From Candidatus Dormiibacterota bacterium (lineage in GTDB: Bacteria; Chloroflexota; Dormibacteria; Aeolococcales; Aeolococcaceae), in NCBI GenBank assembly GCA_036495095.1, contig DASXNK010000142.1:1-35756 (forward strand): 35,756 bases of DNA, read 5' to 3'. Position numbers and translations under genes: made by a program. Shown here piece after piece: positions 8,875 to 16,608 of this stretch. Each line of letters starts with the position of its first letter. Within the stretch, counting starts at the first letter, position 1. Below the pieces are notes generated by a model. That model did not search any database. It was not told the origin of the DNA and worked only from the letters and a program-made list of their open reading frames with translations.

Positions 8875-9756
8875 TCAGGTCTGCAGGTGCGCCAGGTGGC
8901 GCCGCTTGGTGCCCGCGTAGAACACCGCGATGGCCATGATCACCACCGTCCCCAGCTGCTCGGTCCCCGGGGGCATGATGCCGAGGACGCCGCCGCCGAG
9001 GATGCCCTCGGTGGTGCCGATGAGCACCCCGCCACCGAAGGCCAGGGCGAAGGACTCGAGCCCGCCGAGGATCGCCCCCGCCAGCGCATACACGGAGACG
9101 AACAGCAGCAGGATGGTGTCGAGCAGGGTCCGGTTGCTGATCAGGATCCCGGCCAGCCCGGCCATGCCGCCGGCCATCGCCCACACCCCGATCACGTAGA
9201 TGCTGAGCGGGATGCCCAGGGTGGCCGCACCCGCCGGGTCGTCGTAGATGGCCCGGACGAAGAGACCGAAGCGGGTGTAGCGGATCATCGCCGTGGCCGC
9301 GAGCACCACCGCGAGGGTCACCGCGAAGGTGCCGATCTGGTGCGCGGCGACGAAGGTGAGCGCGAAGTTGAAGCCGCCGGTGCCGAAGGGCGAGACCGGG
9401 GCGATCGTGGTCGGGGGCAGGATCCGGTCGACCAGCGCGAAGAGCAGCAGGGTGATGCAGAGCGTGAAGATCATGACGAAGCCCTTGGGCCAGTCGCTCA
9501 TGAGCAGGTTGCACCAGCCCAGGAACGCTCCGACCGCGGCTCCCACGATCACTGCCGCGACCAGGGAGACGATCACCGGAGCCCCCCATTGGGCGGTCAT
9601 CCAGTAGAAGACGGTCGCTCCCAGGGCGGCGACTCCCGCCTGTCCCAGGTTGACGACGCGGCTGATGCGGTAGGAGGCGACCATGCCGAAGGCCATCAGC
9701 CCGTAGATCGTCCCCAGGAACACGCCGATGATCAGCGCGGAGACGAAGAGCGCCAC
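8875..9756 (-). CDS. livH: LivH-type ABC transporter permease
   Basis: A 293-residue integral membrane protein with about eight hydrophobic helices. It carries the LivH hallmarks GLMAFGMVASYRISRVVNLGQAG near the N-terminus, an ILGGLESF segment near residue 230 and a C-terminal VVIMAIAVFYAGTKR. It forms the channel with the LivM half of the neighbouring fusion. The start is GTG at 9756, with AAGGAG nine bases before it. It lies 137 bases downstream of the binding-protein gene; that gap contains the stem-loop at 9813-9856. The LivM-LivG gene follows after 10 bases. Confidence 0.92.
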   Translation of the reverse strand: MALFVSALIIGVFLGTIYGLMAFGMVASYRISRVVNLGQAGVAALGATVFYWMTAQWGAPVIVSLVAAVIVGAAVGAFLGWCNLLMSDWPKGFVMIFTLCITLLLFALVDRILPPTTIAPVSPFGTGGFNFALTFVAAHQIGTFAVTLAVVLAATAMIRYTRFGLFVRAIYDDPAGAATLGIPLSIYVIGVWAMAGGMAGLAGILISNRTLLDTILLLFVSVYALAGAILGGLESFALAFGGGVLIGTTEGILGGGVLGIMPPGTEQLGTVVIMAIAVFYAGTKRRHLAHLQT

Positions 9757-9812
9757 CGTGAGTTTCTCCTTGTTGGCCGACAGGCCGAAGAGCCGTCGTG
9801 GATTGGAGGAGT

Positions 9813-9856
9813 GAGCCCGGGGGACCCTTGCGTGGAGGTGGAGGCCCCCCGGGCTC
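9813..9856 (-). terminator. Intercistronic stem-loop between binding protein and LivH
   Basis: A perfect 11-bp inverted repeat, GAGCCCGGGGG (9813-9823) and CCCCCGGGCTC (9846-9856), encloses a 22-base loop. There is no U-run on the minus-strand transcript, so it looks more like a partial terminator or mRNA-stabilising element than a full stop. Such elements commonly give a binding protein more expression than its permeases; that role is inference. Confidence 0.5.
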
Positions 9857-9893
9857 GTCGGATTCAGTCAGCCGGCAACGGCCGGTGAGCTGT

Positions 9894-11423
9894 CTAGGTG
9901 TTGACGGGGTCGGGCAGGATGCGCTTCAGGCCGTAGCCCTGGTCGGCATCACCGGTGGTCCACTCGTAGAGGTACTCCCGGTTGAAGGAGTACGGCTCCT
10001 GGCCGTGGTCGCCGTGCGGCCATTTCAGGGTCACTCCCATCCCGCTGTCGAAGGACTGCGTCTCCAGCGCCTGGATGAAGCGGGCGCGGGTGAGGTTGGG
10101 TCCGAGGGTGCGGGCCACGTCGCCGAAGATCTTGGTGCAGACGATCGTGGACTGGGTGATGTGATGGCCCATCACGTACTTCAGGTGGAAGCCGACGATG
10201 TCGAAGCCGGTGTACTTGTTGGTGAGCATCCGCCAGAACTGCAGGCCGGGAAGCGCCTCGTCGGCCGCGGAGTTGCCCTGCGCGCCGGGCACGACCCACG
10301 AGGTGATCGTGGTGACGTGGTTCTTGGTGTAGTCACCGAAGATGGGGCCGTACCCCGGGTCGCCGGTGAGGTGGTTCGCGAAGAAGCCCTTGCTGGGGTA
10401 CCAGTTCTGGCCCTGCGCGTCGTGGAAGAACTTGGCCACGGGAGCCGGCCACGAGAACGAGACGATGGCGTCGGGGTTGGCGACGCGCATCGCCAGCACG
10501 TGCTGCGACTCGTCCGGCGAGTCCCACTCCTGACCGACCTTCTGGACGACCTTGATGCCGTGCTGCTGGAAGACCTGGGTGGCCACGTCGGCCGCCGCGA
10601 TGTCCTCGGAGACGTTCAGGTAGAGGATGCCCACGGTCGCGGGCTTGGTGTTCGTCGAGATCCACTTGGCCACATTGCTCGCCTCGCGCATGCCGTTGGC
10701 ATGGCAGGGGAACATGTAGGGGTCGGTGTACTCGCTCTTGAACCAGCCCCAGCTCATCCACGGCACCTTGTCCTTGGCGAGGGTGTCGTGGATGACGTCG
10801 GTGACGAAGGTCTCGGACGGCACGAACGCGAAGACCTGGCCCTTCAGCTTCTCGTAGCAGGCACGGGCGCGGGTCACGTCGCCGCCGTCGTCGCAGGTCA
10901 GCAGGTTGACCTTGCGACCGGCGACGCCACCGGTGTCGTTGATGTACCGGACCACGGCGTCGGTCATGCGCTGGCTGGCCAGGGCGATGGGGGGACCGAG
11001 GCTGCGGTTCGCCGATGCGATGTTGATGAGGCCGATGTTGATCGACGTCGCGGTCACGCCCACGTCGGAGGCGAAGTTGGCTCCGGGAGCGGGCGCGGCG
11101 GGATTCGGGACCGCCGGCTTGGGCACGACCGGGGCGGGCGGAAGGTTCTTGTTGGCGCCGGCCGCCGGAGCTGCCGGGTTGGCGGCACCCGGCGCTGCGG
11201 GGGCGGGATTGGCGGCGCCGGGCGCGGCGGGCGCCGGGTTCGCGCCACTCGGGTTCTGGGCGCCGGTGCCCGGGGCCTGGCCCTGGGACTGGCTGGAGCC
11301 CTGCACCGAGGCGTCGGTGCGGGCGGTGCTGGAGCCTCCGCCGCCGCACGCCGCCACCGCGACGACGACGCCGGCCGAGGCGACCCAGAAGCGCGCCTGC
11401 CTCGACTTCAATATGTTCCTCAT
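9894..11423 (-). CDS. ABC transporter substrate-binding lipoprotein (Peripla_BP_6/LivK type)
   Basis: A 509-residue type I binding protein for the transporter encoded downstream. The signal sequence ends in VAAC, so Cys26 is lipidated. A long low-complexity Ser/Gln/Pro/Ala linker (27-115), including a 10-residue tandem repeat, tethers the ligand domain. That domain begins near DVGVTATSINIGLI and shows the family pattern INDTGGVAGRKVNL, a Cys pair around the CDDGG...RACYEKL segment, and a typical alternating alpha/beta two-lobe layout to the C-terminus. Family members bind amino acids, amides, urea or aromatic acids; I cannot name this ligand. The ATG at 11423 has AAGGAGGCGG about 12 bases upstream, somewhat far. 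The 382-base gap before it suggests its own promoter. Confidence 0.9.
   Translation of the reverse strand: MRNILKSRQARFWVASAGVVVAVAACGGGGSSTARTDASVQGSSQSQGQAPGTGAQNPSGANPAPAAPGAANPAPAAPGAANPAAPAAGANKNLPPAPVVPKPAVPNPAAPAPGANFASDVGVTATSINIGLINIASANRSLGPPIALASQRMTDAVVRYINDTGGVAGRKVNLLTCDDGGDVTRARACYEKLKGQVFAFVPSETFVTDVIHDTLAKDKVPWMSWGWFKSEYTDPYMFPCHANGMREASNVAKWISTNTKPATVGILYLNVSEDIAAADVATQVFQQHGIKVVQKVGQEWDSPDESQHVLAMRVANPDAIVSFSWPAPVAKFFHDAQGQNWYPSKGFFANHLTGDPGYGPIFGDYTKNHVTTITSWVVPGAQGNSAADEALPGLQFWRMLTNKYTGFDIVGFHLKYVMGHHITQSTIVCTKIFGDVARTLGPNLTRARFIQALETQSFDSGMGVTLKWPHGDHGQEPYSFNREYLYEWTTGDADQGYGLKRILPDPVNT
11154..11243 (-). repeat. Tandem 30-bp repeat in the binding-protein linker
   Basis: Residues 61-90 of the lipoprotein contain two near-identical copies of ANPAPAAPGA and a third variant copy, encoded by tandem 30-bp units. 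It is a flexible tether; the copy number could vary between strains. Confidence 0.7.
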
Positions 11424-11479
11424 CAGCGTATTCCGCCTCCTTCATCCATCAGCAATTGCTGCACCCGGCCTCGTGCAGT

Positions 11480-11520
11480 CAGGGTCCAAGCGATCTCTGG
11501 GGGCCCTGGCATGGACCCTG
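11480..11520. promoter_or_regulatory. Inverted repeat in the leader of the binding-protein gene
   Basis: CAGGGTCCA (11480-11488) is perfectly complementary to TGGACCCTG (11512-11520) with a 23-base spacer, 57-97 bases before the ATG at 11423. It could be an operator for a dimeric regulator or a stem in the 5' leader. Nothing in the sequence chooses between these. Confidence 0.4.
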
Positions 11521-11576
11521 TTCGGGTGAATCTCCGCGCGATAAACACGTGCCCTCCGTGGCGCCAGGCGTCCCCT

Positions 11577-11606
11577 GGGGCGGGGTCGGAATCTCCAACC
11601 CGCCCC
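11577..11606. repeat. GC-rich imperfect inverted repeat
   Basis: GGGGCGGGGT (11577-11586) pairs with ACCCGCCCC (11598-11606) with one bulged G and an 11-base loop. No T-run flanks it. It may be a transcript structure upstream of the binding protein. Confidence 0.3.
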
Positions 11607-11775
11607 CACCGACTCCCGATCCGGCAACTGGAGGGAATTCTGAGACAGCCTCTTCGCGAGTCGATACACCCGCAAGCCGCGCCGAACCGTGTTGACGATG
11701 ACCACCAAAGACGGAGCGGCGGTCGAGAAAGGGGGAGGCGACCGGGGCTGCGGCGACGCTAGCGTGTGGGGTTTT

Positions 11776-11804
11776 CGCCCGGTGAACCGCGGTTCTTCCG
11801 GGCG
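11776..11804 (-). terminator. Hairpin just after the reductase stop, end of oxygenase operon
   Basis: CGCCCGG (11776-11782) and CCGGGCG (11798-11804) form a 7-bp outer stem around the 12-bp palindrome GAACCGCGGTTC (11784-11795). It begins two bases beyond the reductase stop codon. The minus-strand transcript has no U-run after it, so it is a likely but not classical terminator. It supports ending the oxygenase transcript before the transporter genes. Confidence 0.5.
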
Positions 11805-11805
11805 G

Positions 11806-12828
11806 TCAGACCGCCGCGTAGAAGCGGTCGAAGAAGATGCGCCCGTCGCGCACGCCCTTGGCCTCGAGCAGCAGCGACGTGCTGTCGCACATCGGCGGAT
11901 TGCCGCAGAGGTAGACGTCGTACGGGCTGGCGTCGTGGAGGTGGCGCTGGATCGCGTTGGTGACCCTGCCCACCTCGCCGGCCCACCCGTCCCCGGGCAC
12001 CTCGACGACGGGGAGGTGGGTGAACGAGCGCAGCCGCCGGCCGATCGCCGCGATCTCGCCGGCGAGCACCACCTCCTCGGGGATGCGGGCCCCGAAGTAG
12101 AAGTGGAACTCGCGGGGATCGTCGCGCTCGACCGCCTGCTCGAGCATCGACAGGATCGGGGCGATCCCCGAGCCTCCCGCCACCAGCAGCACCGGGTCGG
12201 CGCCCTCGCGGAGGTAGCCGACGCCGTAGGGTCCGCGCACCCGCATCGGGCTGCCCCGCTCGAGCCGGTCGATCTGGCCGCTGAAGCGGCCCCCCTGGAT
12301 GCGCTTGGCGACGAACTCGGTGGTGGGCTGGCGCGACGGGGGGCTGCTGATCGAGTAGGCGCGCCAGTCGTCCTGGCTGCCGGGGACGCCCAGCTGGACG
12401 TACTGCCCGGCGTAGAAGTGAAGGGGGCGCTCGAGCTCGAGGCGCAGCCGCCAGAGGTCGCCGCCGAGGTGCTCGACCCCGGCCACCTCCGCGCGGCGCT
12501 CCTCGGGCACCAGGTCGGGGAGCATCCGCGGGTCGTTCACCGTCGAGCTCTGGATCTCCAGGTCGCAGAGCGGGATGGCGCAGCAGAGCAGCGCCCAGCC
12601 ATCCTCGCGCTCGCCGGGAGGCAGCGAGTAGGGCGAGGCGATGCCGAAGTCGACCTCGCCGTCGAGCAGGAGGTACTTGCAGCTCGAGCAGTTGCCGTGG
12701 AGGCAGCCGTACTTCAGCCGCACCCCCTGGCGGAGGGCGGCGGCGAGCACGCTCTCGCCGGGGTTGACCTCGAAGCTGCGCCCGTCGGGGGTGAGCTGGA
12801 CCTGGTGGATCTCGCTGGTCTCGGCCAC
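11806..12828 (-). CDS. Soluble diiron monooxygenase reductase (2Fe-2S/FAD/NAD, MmoC/DmpP type)
   Basis: A 340-residue electron-transfer protein that passes electrons from NAD(P)H through FAD and a 2Fe-2S cluster to a diiron hydroxylase. The N-terminal plant-type ferredoxin domain has Cys42, Cys47 and Cys50 (CLHGNCSSC) and a fourth at Cys82. The FAD domain has RAYS (156-159). The nucleotide domain has GGSGIAP (218-224) and ends with the LCGNPPM motif and the aromatic C-terminal FYAAV. The start is GTG, 10 bases after the coupling-protein stop, with no good ribosome site, so coupled translation is likely. The order beta, coupling protein, reductase matches known soluble diiron monooxygenase operons. 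Other ring-hydroxylating oxygenases use similar reductases, but the neighbours settle the role. Confidence 0.92.
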   Translation of the reverse strand: MAETSEIHQVQLTPDGRSFEVNPGESVLAAALRQGVRLKYGCLHGNCSSCKYLLLDGEVDFGIASPYSLPPGEREDGWALLCCAIPLCDLEIQSSTVNDPRMLPDLVPEERRAEVAGVEHLGGDLWRLRLELERPLHFYAGQYVQLGVPGSQDDWRAYSISSPPSRQPTTEFVAKRIQGGRFSGQIDRLERGSPMRVRGPYGVGYLREGADPVLLVAGGSGIAPILSMLEQAVERDDPREFHFYFGARIPEEVVLAGEIAAIGRRLRSFTHLPVVEVPGDGWAGEVGRVTNAIQRHLHDASPYDVYLCGNPPMCDSTSLLLEAKGVRDGRIFFDRFYAAV

Positions 12829-12838
12829 GGGGGGAGGA

Positions 12839-13180
12839 TCAGCCGGCGGCCGGGCCGGGCGCCTCCGCCTCGTCCCCCTCGAGGTAGCTCATCTCCGAGG
12901 TGACCAGGAAGTAGTCGCCGCCGGCGTGGGCGCGGCCCACGAAGGTGGCCATGGTCACCAGCCACTGGCTCAGCTGCAGCGGCCGGCCCAGTGCCTCGGC
13001 GACGTCCTCCATCTCGATGCGCAGCTCGCCCTCGCCCTCGATCTTCCAGTAGGTGCCGAAGTCGTGCACCTGAGCGTCGGGATACCGCATCTCCACCACC
13101 TCGATGGTGGCGTCGGCCTCCTCGCTCTTCATCAGGCCGAGGGCTACCTTCCGGCGCGGACCCGAGATCATCGTGCTCAT
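12839..13180 (-). CDS. Monooxygenase coupling (regulatory) protein, MmoB/DmpM family
   Basis: A 113-residue protein of the size and pattern of MmoB/DmpM effector proteins: a short variable head, the VGLxL-like MKSEEADATIEVVE strand/helix, a conserved YWKIEGEGELRIEMEDVAEALG core (residues about 44-65), and SQWLVTMATFVGR. Such cofactor-free proteins bind the hydroxylase and control oxygen activation. The ATG at 13180 overlaps the beta-subunit TGA by four bases (ATGA); a second in-frame ATG three codons later is possible. The last ~13 residues are acidic/Pro-rich and not part of the family core. Confidence 0.9.
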   Translation of the reverse strand: MSTMISGPRRKVALGLMKSEEADATIEVVEMRYPDAQVHDFGTYWKIEGEGELRIEMEDVAEALGRPLQLSQWLVTMATFVGRAHAGGDYFLVTSEMSYLEGDEAEAPGPAAG

Positions 13181-14256
13181 GTTCGGGGGACTCCCCCGCC
13201 CCCTGCCACTGGCGCCGGCGACAGGCCGAGCGCCTCCAGGAGCTCGCGCTGGCCCTGCAGCACCCCGGCGAGGGCGTCGTCGAAGGTGACCACGTCGATC
13301 CGCGCCCGGTCGAAGACGGGGCGCAGCGCGCGGGTGGCCTCGAGCACCGGCGGGGTCCAGGCGTCGATCCACTCCACGATGGTGTCGCGGTTGGCGGCGT
13401 GGCCCTCGACCGGCTCGGCGGTGACCATCCGCACCAGCTCCTCGGTGTAGGCGAGGTTGCGGCGGCGGTCGCGCTCGGTGGTGCTGACGATGAAGGGGGT
13501 GACCGAGTCGCCCCGGTGGGGGCCGCCCCGGCGCACCAGCTGGCTCATGCTCATGTCGGCGAGGATCGGCGCCACCACCAGGTTGACGGCGACGGCGAGC
13601 TCGCCCCAGTCGTCGGTGCTGAGCATCAGCCGCTCGGCGAGGGCGCGGATCGGCTGGTAGATCGGATCGTGGAGCCAGCGCTCCTTGGCGCCCGCGTCCT
13701 CGAAGCCCTCGACGCTCTCCTCGAGCGCCATCAGGTACAGCACCGCCGCCTGGGCGTGGCGCATGTGATCGAAGCCCTGGAAGCAGAGCACGTTGCCGAG
13801 GGTGTCGGAGAGGGCCTCGCGCGAGCCCACCGCGAAGGCGCGGAAGAGCGCGTACTCGAAGAAGGACCAGATCCGGTAGTGCCCGGCGACGACGTCCTGC
13901 AGCCAGGCGGCGTCGACGTCCGCGAACGCGCCGGCGCTGGCGGCGTCCTCGGTGGCCCGCTCGATCGACCGCTCCTGCTCGGCCTGCATCCGCACGTAGG
14001 TGCGCTGCCACTGCTGCGCCGGGTCGCGGAAGTCCCACCAGTGGGGATGCACCAGGCGGGTCGACTCCTTCCGCCACGCGGTGCGGTGCTCGGGACCGGG
14101 GCCGAGGGTGAACCAGCCCTCGATGTCGAACGCGTCCGGACCCGGCTGGGTGTAGCAGGTGACCGCCTCGTACTCGGAGAGGCGGCGCTTGCGCGGGGTG
14201 ATGTAGACGTGGTCGCGCGGCTGCTTGCCGAAGGCCGCTCCCGGTCCGGTGCTCAT
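13177..14256 (-). CDS. Soluble diiron monooxygenase hydroxylase beta subunit
   Basis: A 359-residue beta subunit of the propane/phenol/methane monooxygenase type, ferritin-like but without iron. Matches to the family include YITPRKRRLSEYEAVT near the start, HPHWWDFRDPAQQWQRTYVRMQ, a central FDHMRHAQAAVLYL helix, the DPIYQPIRALAERLM segment, and the late TVEWIDAWTPP-like and TFDDAL stretches. The diiron ExxH ligand pattern of alpha subunits is not present, as expected. In known enzymes beta docks on alpha to form the hydroxylase dimer. No alpha gene lies on either side. The ATG at 14256 follows AGAGGAGG by nine bases; the coupling protein overlaps the stop. The subunit assignment rests on remembered family patterns and is strong. 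Confidence 0.88.
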   Translation of the reverse strand: MSTGPGAAFGKQPRDHVYITPRKRRLSEYEAVTCYTQPGPDAFDIEGWFTLGPGPEHRTAWRKESTRLVHPHWWDFRDPAQQWQRTYVRMQAEQERSIERATEDAASAGAFADVDAAWLQDVVAGHYRIWSFFEYALFRAFAVGSREALSDTLGNVLCFQGFDHMRHAQAAVLYLMALEESVEGFEDAGAKERWLHDPIYQPIRALAERLMLSTDDWGELAVAVNLVVAPILADMSMSQLVRRGGPHRGDSVTPFIVSTTERDRRRNLAYTEELVRMVTAEPVEGHAANRDTIVEWIDAWTPPVLEATRALRPVFDRARIDVVTFDDALAGVLQGQRELLEALGLSPAPVAGGGGVPRT

Positions 14257-14342
14257 CTGCCCTGTCCTCCTCTGTGCCGCGAGGGTACGTACGCCGCCGA
14301 GCGTCCCGCCACCCCCTTTTTCCCCATGCGTGGGAATTCGTC

Positions 14343-14370
14343 GGACGCGGTCCGCGCCGCTCAGGCGGCG
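14343..14370 (-). terminator. Tandem short hairpins at the molybdoenzyme stop
   Basis: CGCCGC (14355-14360) and GCGGCG (14365-14370) form a 6-bp stem whose loop holds part of the stop codon. Directly after it on the minus strand, GGAC (14343-14346) pairs with GTCC (14350-14353). With no U-run this is at best a weak terminator or processing site between the molybdoenzyme and the oxygenase genes. Confidence 0.3.
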
Positions 14371-16598
14371 GGCACGGCCTCCACGGTCACGGGCACGCCG
14401 TTGAGGACGGCGTTGCCGGAGAGGGGGTCGACCATGCTCCCGTCGACGAGCAGGTTGACGTTGACCCCGGGGTGGGCCGCGGCCACCCGCATCGCGGTGC
14501 CCTGGTGGCCCCAGCCGTGGGGGATGCTCACCACCCCGGGCATCACCGCGTCGGTCACCTCCACGGCGATGTCGACACGGCCCACCCGCGAGCCCACCCG
14601 GGCGCGGCCGCCGTCGACGAGGCCGCGCTCGCGGGCGTCGTCGGGGTGCACCTGGAGGGTGCACCGCTCCGGGCCGCGCACCAGCACCTCGACGTTGTGC
14701 ATCCACGAGTTGTTGGACCGGAGGTGGCGGCGGCCCACCAGCACCAGGCCGCCGGCCAGCCGGTCGAGCGACCCGCGCAGCCGCTCGAGGTCGGCGAGCA
14801 GCGGCGCCGGAGCCAGCTCCACGGTGCCGGACCCGGTGCGCAGCGCGCCCGGCAGCCGGGGCCGGAGCGGCCCCAGGTCGAGGCCGTGAGGGTGGGCCAG
14901 GAGCCGCTCGAGGGTGAGCCCCCCGGGGGCCGCGCCGAAGCCGTCGCCGTAGGGGCCGACCCGCAGGTGGAGGTCGAGCAGCCGCTCCGGGCCGCGCCGC
15001 GGCGCCAGCATTCCGAGCAGCTCGGCGGGGTCGCGCCCCTCCACGCGTGAGCCGCGCAGGGTGACCGACCGCTCCACCTCCGCGGCGGCGACGGCATCGT
15101 CGAGCGCCTCCACCGGCGCCGCCGCACCCTGGCCGCCGAGGATGGCGCCGAGGCGGAGGAGCACCTCCCACTCGTCGGGGGTGCCCGGCTCCAGCGGCAG
15201 CACCGGCGGCGAGTAGTGGGCGACGTTGCGCACCGCCAGCTGCAGCAGCAGCAGGTCGTAGTGGGCGCGCGAGAGCGGCCCCGGCGCGGGCAGCACCACG
15301 TCGGCGTGCCGGGTGGTCTCGTTCACGTAGATGTCGACGCCGACCATGAAGTCGAGGCCGGCGAGGGCCCGCTCCAGCCGGCCGGCGTCGGGGTGGCTGA
15401 GCACCGGGTTGCCGGCACAGGTGATCAGCGCCCGCACCCGGCCCTCGCCGGGGGTGTCGATCTCCTCGGCGAGGCAGGCGGCGGGCAGCTCGCCGAGCAC
15501 CTCGGGCAGGCCCCGCACCCGGCTCCGCCAGCGCCCGGTGACGAAGCCGCGCCCGCGGCCGGGCACTCCCACGGTGTTGCGGGCCCCGGCGGCGGCGGCC
15601 GGGAACATCGCCCCGCCCTCGCGGTCGAGGTTGCCGGTGAGCGCGTTGAGGACGTCCACCAGCCAGCTCGCCAGGGTGCCGAACTCCTGGGTGCAGGTGC
15701 CGATGCGCCCGTAGACGGCCGCGCTCGGCGCCGCGGCGAGCTCGCGGGCGAGCCGGCGGATGGTGGCGGCGTCGACCCGGCAGACCGGGGCCACCGCCTC
15801 GGGGGTGAAGGGGGCCAGCGCGGCCCCCACCTCGTCGACCCCGCTGAGGTGGCCGGCGAGCCGCCCCGGCGCCACCAGCCCCTCGGCGAAGAGGGTGCTC
15901 GCCATCGCCGCCAGCAGGTGGGCGTCGGTGCCCGGCCGGATGGCGACGTGCTCGTCCGCCGCCTCGGCGGTGCGGCTGCGCCGCGGGTCGACCACCACCA
16001 GCCGGCCACCCCGCTCCCGCAGCCGCCGCAGCCGGCCGCGCATGTCGGGCGCGGTCATCAGGCTGCCGTTCGACTCCAGCGGGTTGGCGCCGAGGATCAG
16101 CAGGTGCTGGGTGCGGTCGACGTCGGGGACGGGGATGCTCAGCGGCGCGCCGAACATCAGCCCGCTGCTGACGTGCTTGGGCATCTGGTCGAGGGTGCTC
16201 GCCGAGTAGATGTTGGGGGTGCCGGCGGCGCGGAGCATGTGCGGGAGGTAGAGGGCGCCGGCGATCCCGTGGGCGTTGGGGTTGCCGGCGTAGACGGCGA
16301 GGGCCTGGCGGCCGTGCCCGGCGAGCACCGCGCCCAGGCCCCGCTCCACCTCGGCGAACGCCTCCTCCCAGCCCGCCGGCCGGAGCTCACCGTCGCGGCG
16401 CACCAGCGGGGTGCGCACCCGGTCGGGGTCGCGCTCCAGGGCCGACACCCCGACCGCCTTGGGGCAGATGTAGCCGTGGCTGAGGACGTCCTCGCGGTCG
16501 CCGCGCACCGAGAGCACCTCGCGATCGCGCAGCGTCAGCTCGAGACCGCAGGTGGCCTCGCAGAGCGGGCAGGTGCGCAGCGCGGTGCGGTCGGGCAT
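14361..16598 (-). CDS. Molybdopterin-dependent oxidoreductase, DMSO reductase family with 4Fe-4S site
   Basis: A 745-residue molybdenum/tungsten bis-pyranopterin enzyme. The N-terminal 4Fe-4S site is present: Cys10, Cys13, Cys17 and Cys45 (CPLCEATC...ICPKAVG). Cofactor-binding stretches include LILGANPLESNGS, VVVDPRRSRTAEAAD and the C-terminal molydopterin dinucleotide-binding domain with SNNSWMHN, VRVHPDDARERG-like and HGWGHQG motifs. At the usual Mo-ligand segment (about 130-150, SASTLDQMPKH) I see no Cys or Sec, so it is unlikely to be a typical formate dehydrogenase. There is no Tat signal, so it is cytoplasmic. It starts 10 bases after the pseudokinase gene and is 104 bases upstream of the oxygenase genes. 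The reaction is unknown. Confidence 0.88.
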   Translation of the reverse strand: MPDRTALRTCPLCEATCGLELTLRDREVLSVRGDREDVLSHGYICPKAVGVSALERDPDRVRTPLVRRDGELRPAGWEEAFAEVERGLGAVLAGHGRQALAVYAGNPNAHGIAGALYLPHMLRAAGTPNIYSASTLDQMPKHVSSGLMFGAPLSIPVPDVDRTQHLLILGANPLESNGSLMTAPDMRGRLRRLRERGGRLVVVDPRRSRTAEAADEHVAIRPGTDAHLLAAMASTLFAEGLVAPGRLAGHLSGVDEVGAALAPFTPEAVAPVCRVDAATIRRLARELAAAPSAAVYGRIGTCTQEFGTLASWLVDVLNALTGNLDREGGAMFPAAAAGARNTVGVPGRGRGFVTGRWRSRVRGLPEVLGELPAACLAEEIDTPGEGRVRALITCAGNPVLSHPDAGRLERALAGLDFMVGVDIYVNETTRHADVVLPAPGPLSRAHYDLLLLQLAVRNVAHYSPPVLPLEPGTPDEWEVLLRLGAILGGQGAAAPVEALDDAVAAAEVERSVTLRGSRVEGRDPAELLGMLAPRRGPERLLDLHLRVGPYGDGFGAAPGGLTLERLLAHPHGLDLGPLRPRLPGALRTGSGTVELAPAPLLADLERLRGSLDRLAGGLVLVGRRHLRSNNSWMHNVEVLVRGPERCTLQVHPDDARERGLVDGGRARVGSRVGRVDIAVEVTDAVMPGVVSIPHGWGHQGTAMRVAAAHPGVNVNLLVDGSMVDPLSGNAVLNGVPVTVEAVPAA

Positions 16599-16608
16599 AC
16601 CGGGCGCC

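Larger units (their letters stand above)
11424..11805. other. Intergenic region without a convincing gene
   Basis: These 382 bases hold no convincing gene on either strand. They should contain the promoter of the binding-protein gene, but I could not find a clear -35/-10 pair. They hold three inverted repeats: 11480-11520, 11577-11606 and the hairpin next to the reductase stop at 11776-11804. A TTGACG sequence on the plus strand near 11693 has no partner -10. Confidence 0.6.

Noticed and set aside
11690-11700. TTGACG as a plus-strand promoter -35
   Set aside because: No -10 at a proper distance and no plus-strand gene downstream.
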